9,429 nucleotides of DNA, from the NCBI GenBank assembly GCA_013152105.1, contig JAADHA010000303.1, forward strand, positions 1 through 9,429. The letters run 5' to 3'. A program made the position numbers and the translations under genes. Source of the DNA: Oligoflexia bacterium. GTDB lineage: Bacteria > Myxococcota_A > UBA796 > UBA2385. Below, piece after piece: positions 6,814 through 9,429 of the stretch; the first letter of the stretch is position 1, and each line of letters opens with the position of its first letter. Under the pieces are notes generated by a model. That model saw only the letters and a program-made list of their open reading frames with translations. It was not told the DNA's origin and did not search any database.

Positions 6814-9270
6814 GTGCGGCACGACGCCTTCCTCGCCCTGTTGCTCGTCGCTTGTGTCGGCGGCAGTCCAGCCCTGTCCAGCGGCTGCGCCAGTGAAGAC
6901 TACGCGCGCCTCTACTACGCCCAGGACAAAGCCCCTTCCCTGACCTGGGACTCCCTGGAGAAGCTGGAGCACATGGGCCCGACCATGGTCGACAACGGGG
7001 TGAATTTCGCCGTCTACAGCGGCCGGGCGACCAAGATGCAGTTGCTGGTTTTTGAAGATCCCAACAGCGACCTGCCTACGCAGACCTATGACATGGTGCG
7101 CAGCGTCGACATCTGGAACGTCTTTATCCAGGGGCTGGGGGTGGGGACCACCTACGGCTACCGGGCTTGGGGCCCGAACTGGCCCTTTGACCCGGACTGG
7201 ACGCCCGGCTCGACGATTGGCTTTCTGGCGGATGTCGACGGCGATGGCAACCGCTTCAACCCCAACAAGCTGCTCTTCGACCCCTGGTCACACGCCCTGA
7301 ATCGGGACTTCGACTGGTCTTTGGGCAGCAGCGCCAGCGGGCCCCAGCGCGCCGAAGTCAGCTACGCCGCCGCGTCCAAGTCGGTGATCGCCGACAGCAG
7401 CTACCAGTGGTCCAGCGGCGAGGAAACCTGGCGGAACCAACGGGCCAGTGGCGATCTGCCGGGCCACGCCGAGAACGAGTTGGTCTACTACGAAGCCCAC
7501 CCCAAGGGCCTGACCGCCAATCCGGCTAGCGGGGTCGACCACCCCGGCACCTTCCAGGGCATCGGCGAATACGCGGCCTATCTTCAGGATCTGGGCATCA
7601 CCGACCTCTACCTGATGCCCGTTCACGAGCGCCCCGACGACGGCGGATACTGGGGCTACAACACCCTGTCCTTTTTCGCGCCCGAGGTTCGCTACTCGGC
7701 CTCCTGGCAGGCCGATGGCGACGCCACCAAGGTCATCGACGAGTTCAAGGAGATGGTGGACCAACTCCACCAGCACGACATCGAGGTGATTGTCGACATC
7801 GTCTACAACCACACCGGTGAGGGCGGTCTGTGGCGCGAGAAGCTCTACTTCGATTCCTTCGACCAGGCAGAGAGCTTCAACTATGACCCCAAGGAGGTGG
7901 CCGGTCTGTACAGCTATCGTGGCCTGGACAACTACGCCTGGTATGCACTCTCTGATGGCGGACAGACCTACTGGAACAACACCGGGGTCGGCAACCAGAC
8001 TCGTCCCAATAACGCGCCCATGAAGCGGCTGATCATGGACAGCCTGCACTTCATGGTCGAGGACCTGCACATCGACGGCTTTCGCTTCGACCTGGCCGGC
8101 ATCCTCGGCGAACCGGATCTCGACTACAATAGCTGGGTGGATCCGTCGCAGACGGTCCTTCAGGACATAGTGGATGATCCGATCTTGCAGAAATACGACA
8201 CACGCATCATCGCTGAGCCCTGGACCGCGGCCGGGACCGGGCCTGGTATGGGCGGTTTCCCGGTTAGCAGCAATGGGACATTGGTATGGGCCGAGTGGAA
8301 TGCCCACTTCCGCGACTGGTGGCGCAGCTTTGTGAACTATGACGACTGGGCCCTGAACAGCGTCGATGGCCTGGACGGCGGCGCGGTCATGACCGGGTCC
8401 TACGATCTATACGCCTGGAACGGCCGCGGCCCCACCGCCTCGTTCAACTTCGTGACCGTGCATGACGGCTTCACGATGTATGACCTGATGAGCTACGACC
8501 AAAAGCAGAATGACTGCGGCTTGCTCAACCCGATCTGCTGCGACAGCCCGACCAGCGCCTGGTGCGACACAACCAGCGGCGAAGACAACAACCGCTCGCG
8601 GGACTGGGGCCAGGACCAGGAACCCTTCAAGCGCCAGCAGATGCGCAACCTGTTCACCGCGATGATGATCAGCCACGGCACGCCGCTGCTGCTGGGTGGG
8701 GACGAGTGGATGCGGACCCAGTATGGCAACAACAACGCCTACACGACCTGGGCCGATAACGAATGGAACTGGTTCCGATGGGGCGAGTGGGAGAGCACCT
8801 ACAACAAGCACCGCTACCGCATGCACGACTTCGTGAAAAAACTGGTGCAATTCCGAAAGGACCATACCTACGCCCTGTCACCCTCGACCTATGACGGAGG
8901 CATGCCGTACTCCTGGAAGAATCCCAGCAACGGCAAGATGAGTGACAGCGACTGGGGCGGTCGCTCGGTGATGATTCACTACTACGATGACGGCGGCGGG
9001 GACTACGGTCCCGAGCTGGCCATCCTGATCAATATGGACCGCAAGGACGTGTCCTTCAGCCTGCCCGGCGGACGCGAGTGGGCGGTCGTCCTGGATACAC
9101 AGCAGTACTACGATATGCCCGGTGATACCAGCGAGAGCGACGGCTGGTTCAGCGAAAACCCGTCCGTCGATCCCTATTTCAGCCGGAACCTGAGACCTGA
9201 CAATCAGGACACCGTGGGCAGCAGCTACACCGCCAAGGGCAGCAGCATCGTCATCCTGGAGCAGCGCTGA
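6814..9270 (+). CDS. Isoamylase-type debranching enzyme (GH13), lipoprotein
   Basis: An 818-residue enzyme predicted to hydrolyse alpha-1,6 branch linkages of glycogen or amylopectin. The start is GTG with GGAG five bases upstream. The signal peptide ends in a lipobox, LVAC, with Cys14 as the likely lipidation site. Residues about 40-190 are the isoamylase N-terminal beta domain. It contains YGYRAWGPNWPF and DVDGDGNRFNPNKLL, which closely match my recollection of the secreted Pseudomonas amyloderamosa isoamylase. The barrel has DIVYNH (328-333), GFRFDLAG with nucleophile Asp426, AEPW with acid/base Glu468, and VHDG with Asp551. The C-terminal beta domain begins near residue 690. The segment with Cys568, 575, 576 and 584 after the Asp551 region looks like an insertion, probably disulfide-bonded. 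GlgX-type intracellular debranching is less likely because of the export signal and these cysteines; pullulanase cannot be strictly excluded. The enzyme complements the upstream alpha-amylase and is probably controlled by the divergent TetR protein. The stop overlaps the 3' end of the next, convergent gene. Confidence 0.96.
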   Translation: MRHDAFLALLLVACVGGSPALSSGCASEDYARLYYAQDKAPSLTWDSLEKLEHMGPTMVDNGVNFAVYSGRATKMQLLVFEDPNSDLPTQTYDMVRSVDIWNVFIQGLGVGTTYGYRAWGPNWPFDPDWTPGSTIGFLADVDGDGNRFNPNKLLFDPWSHALNRDFDWSLGSSASGPQRAEVSYAAASKSVIADSSYQWSSGEETWRNQRASGDLPGHAENELVYYEAHPKGLTANPASGVDHPGTFQGIGEYAAYLQDLGITDLYLMPVHERPDDGGYWGYNTLSFFAPEVRYSASWQADGDATKVIDEFKEMVDQLHQHDIEVIVDIVYNHTGEGGLWREKLYFDSFDQAESFNYDPKEVAGLYSYRGLDNYAWYALSDGGQTYWNNTGVGNQTRPNNAPMKRLIMDSLHFMVEDLHIDGFRFDLAGILGEPDLDYNSWVDPSQTVLQDIVDDPILQKYDTRIIAEPWTAAGTGPGMGGFPVSSNGTLVWAEWNAHFRDWWRSFVNYDDWALNSVDGLDGGAVMTGSYDLYAWNGRGPTASFNFVTVHDGFTMYDLMSYDQKQNDCGLLNPICCDSPTSAWCDTTSGEDNNRSRDWGQDQEPFKRQQMRNLFTAMMISHGTPLLLGGDEWMRTQYGNNNAYTTWADNEWNWFRWGEWESTYNKHRYRMHDFVKKLVQFRKDHTYALSPSTYDGGMPYSWKNPSNGKMSDSDWGGRSVMIHYYDDGGGDYGPELAILINMDRKDVSFSLPGGREWAVVLDTQQYYDMPGDTSESDGWFSENPSVDPYFSRNLRPDNQDTVGSSYTAKGSSIVILEQR

Positions 9271-9429
9271 CGCGCTGGGGCGTCGGCTCGCGAAACAGAA
9301 ACCAGGCCGTGAGCACGATGCCGGTCGGCACGGACAACATGACCGTGTAGGATAGCTGGATGAGGGCCAAGAATCCCGCGTGGTAGTAAGGATGCGGAAC
9401 ACCCATGTACTGTTCCACCGCGACGGTGC
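9251..9429 (-). CDS. Membrane protein, C-terminal fragment (5' end outside window)
   Basis: One minus-strand frame stays open from the window edge to TGA at 9253-9251 and encodes the last 58 residues of a protein. The fragment reads like a membrane protein. A polar/aromatic stretch (VPHPYYHAG) leads into a hydrophobic region, FLALIQLSYTVMLSVPTGIV, continuing through LTAWFLF. It ends in a short polar, basic tail after REPTPQR. This hydrophobic pattern is far more protein-like than the other frames across the same bases. I do not recognise the family. The gene overlaps the isoamylase stop by 20 bp, tail to tail. No start or ribosome site is visible because the 5' part lies beyond the window. 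Confidence 0.68.
   Translation of the reverse strand, partial: TVAVEQYMGVPHPYYHAGFLALIQLSYTVMLSVPTGIVLTAWFLFREPTPQRVSAAPG
9262..9277. repeat. Stem-loop at the isoamylase stop codon
   Basis: CAGCGC (9262-9267) and GCGCTG (9272-9277) form a perfect 6-bp, all but one G-C, stem with a TGAC loop that contains the isoamylase stop codon. There is no T-tract on either strand, so it is at best a weak or factor-assisted terminator or an mRNA-end stabiliser shared by the two convergent genes. Confidence 0.35.

Noticed and set aside
7288..8307. Minus-strand open frame antisense to the isoamylase
   Set aside because: It is covered by the conserved barrel of the isoamylase and has no recognisable motif.

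Overview
The window is high-GC DNA and almost wholly coding. It holds three short-signal lipoproteins, two of them large GH13 glucanases, together with a Hanks-type Ser/Thr kinase that has a C-terminal membrane anchor. An N-terminal 'LLPWPSSAF ... DGFS' block precedes an alpha/beta hydrolase. This mix suggests a Gram-negative bacterium of the myxobacterial/deltaproteobacterial kind (Myxococcota or a relative). That placement rests on protein style only, since there is no rRNA or other phylogenetic marker here.

Layout: (1) 1-114, a short non-coding edge with a perfect GC palindrome. (2) 115-2079, minus strand, a predicted lipoprotein alpha/beta hydrolase (lipase/esterase-like). (3) 2080-2173, a divergent intergenic stretch with two dyads. 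(4) 2174-4636, plus strand, a multi-domain GH13 alpha-amylase lipoprotein. (5) 4772-6076, plus strand, a Ser/Thr protein kinase with a good sigma70-like promoter in the gap before it. (6) 6056-6691, minus strand, a TetR-family repressor whose 3' end overlaps that of the kinase. (7) 6692-6813, a divergent intergenic stretch with a dyad that could be an operator. (8) 6814-9270, plus strand, an isoamylase-type GH13 debranching enzyme lipoprotein. (9) 9251-9429, minus strand, the last 58 codons of a membrane protein that runs off the window and overlaps the isoamylase stop.

The two GH13 enzymes are complementary. The first should cut alpha-1,4 bonds and the second alpha-1,6 branch points, so together they could break down starch or glycogen outside the cytoplasm, both probably held on a membrane by lipid anchors. 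The TetR gene is divergent from the isoamylase and is the obvious candidate local regulator. The kinase may be a signalling input, but nothing in the sequence ties it to either enzyme. I see no mobile element, CRISPR array, RNA gene or clear intrinsic terminator with a T-tract. The locus looks like an ordinary secreted-glucanase locus with some odd details (a minimal signal peptide, a cysteine-rich insertion, convergent overlaps) rather than a clearly new system.
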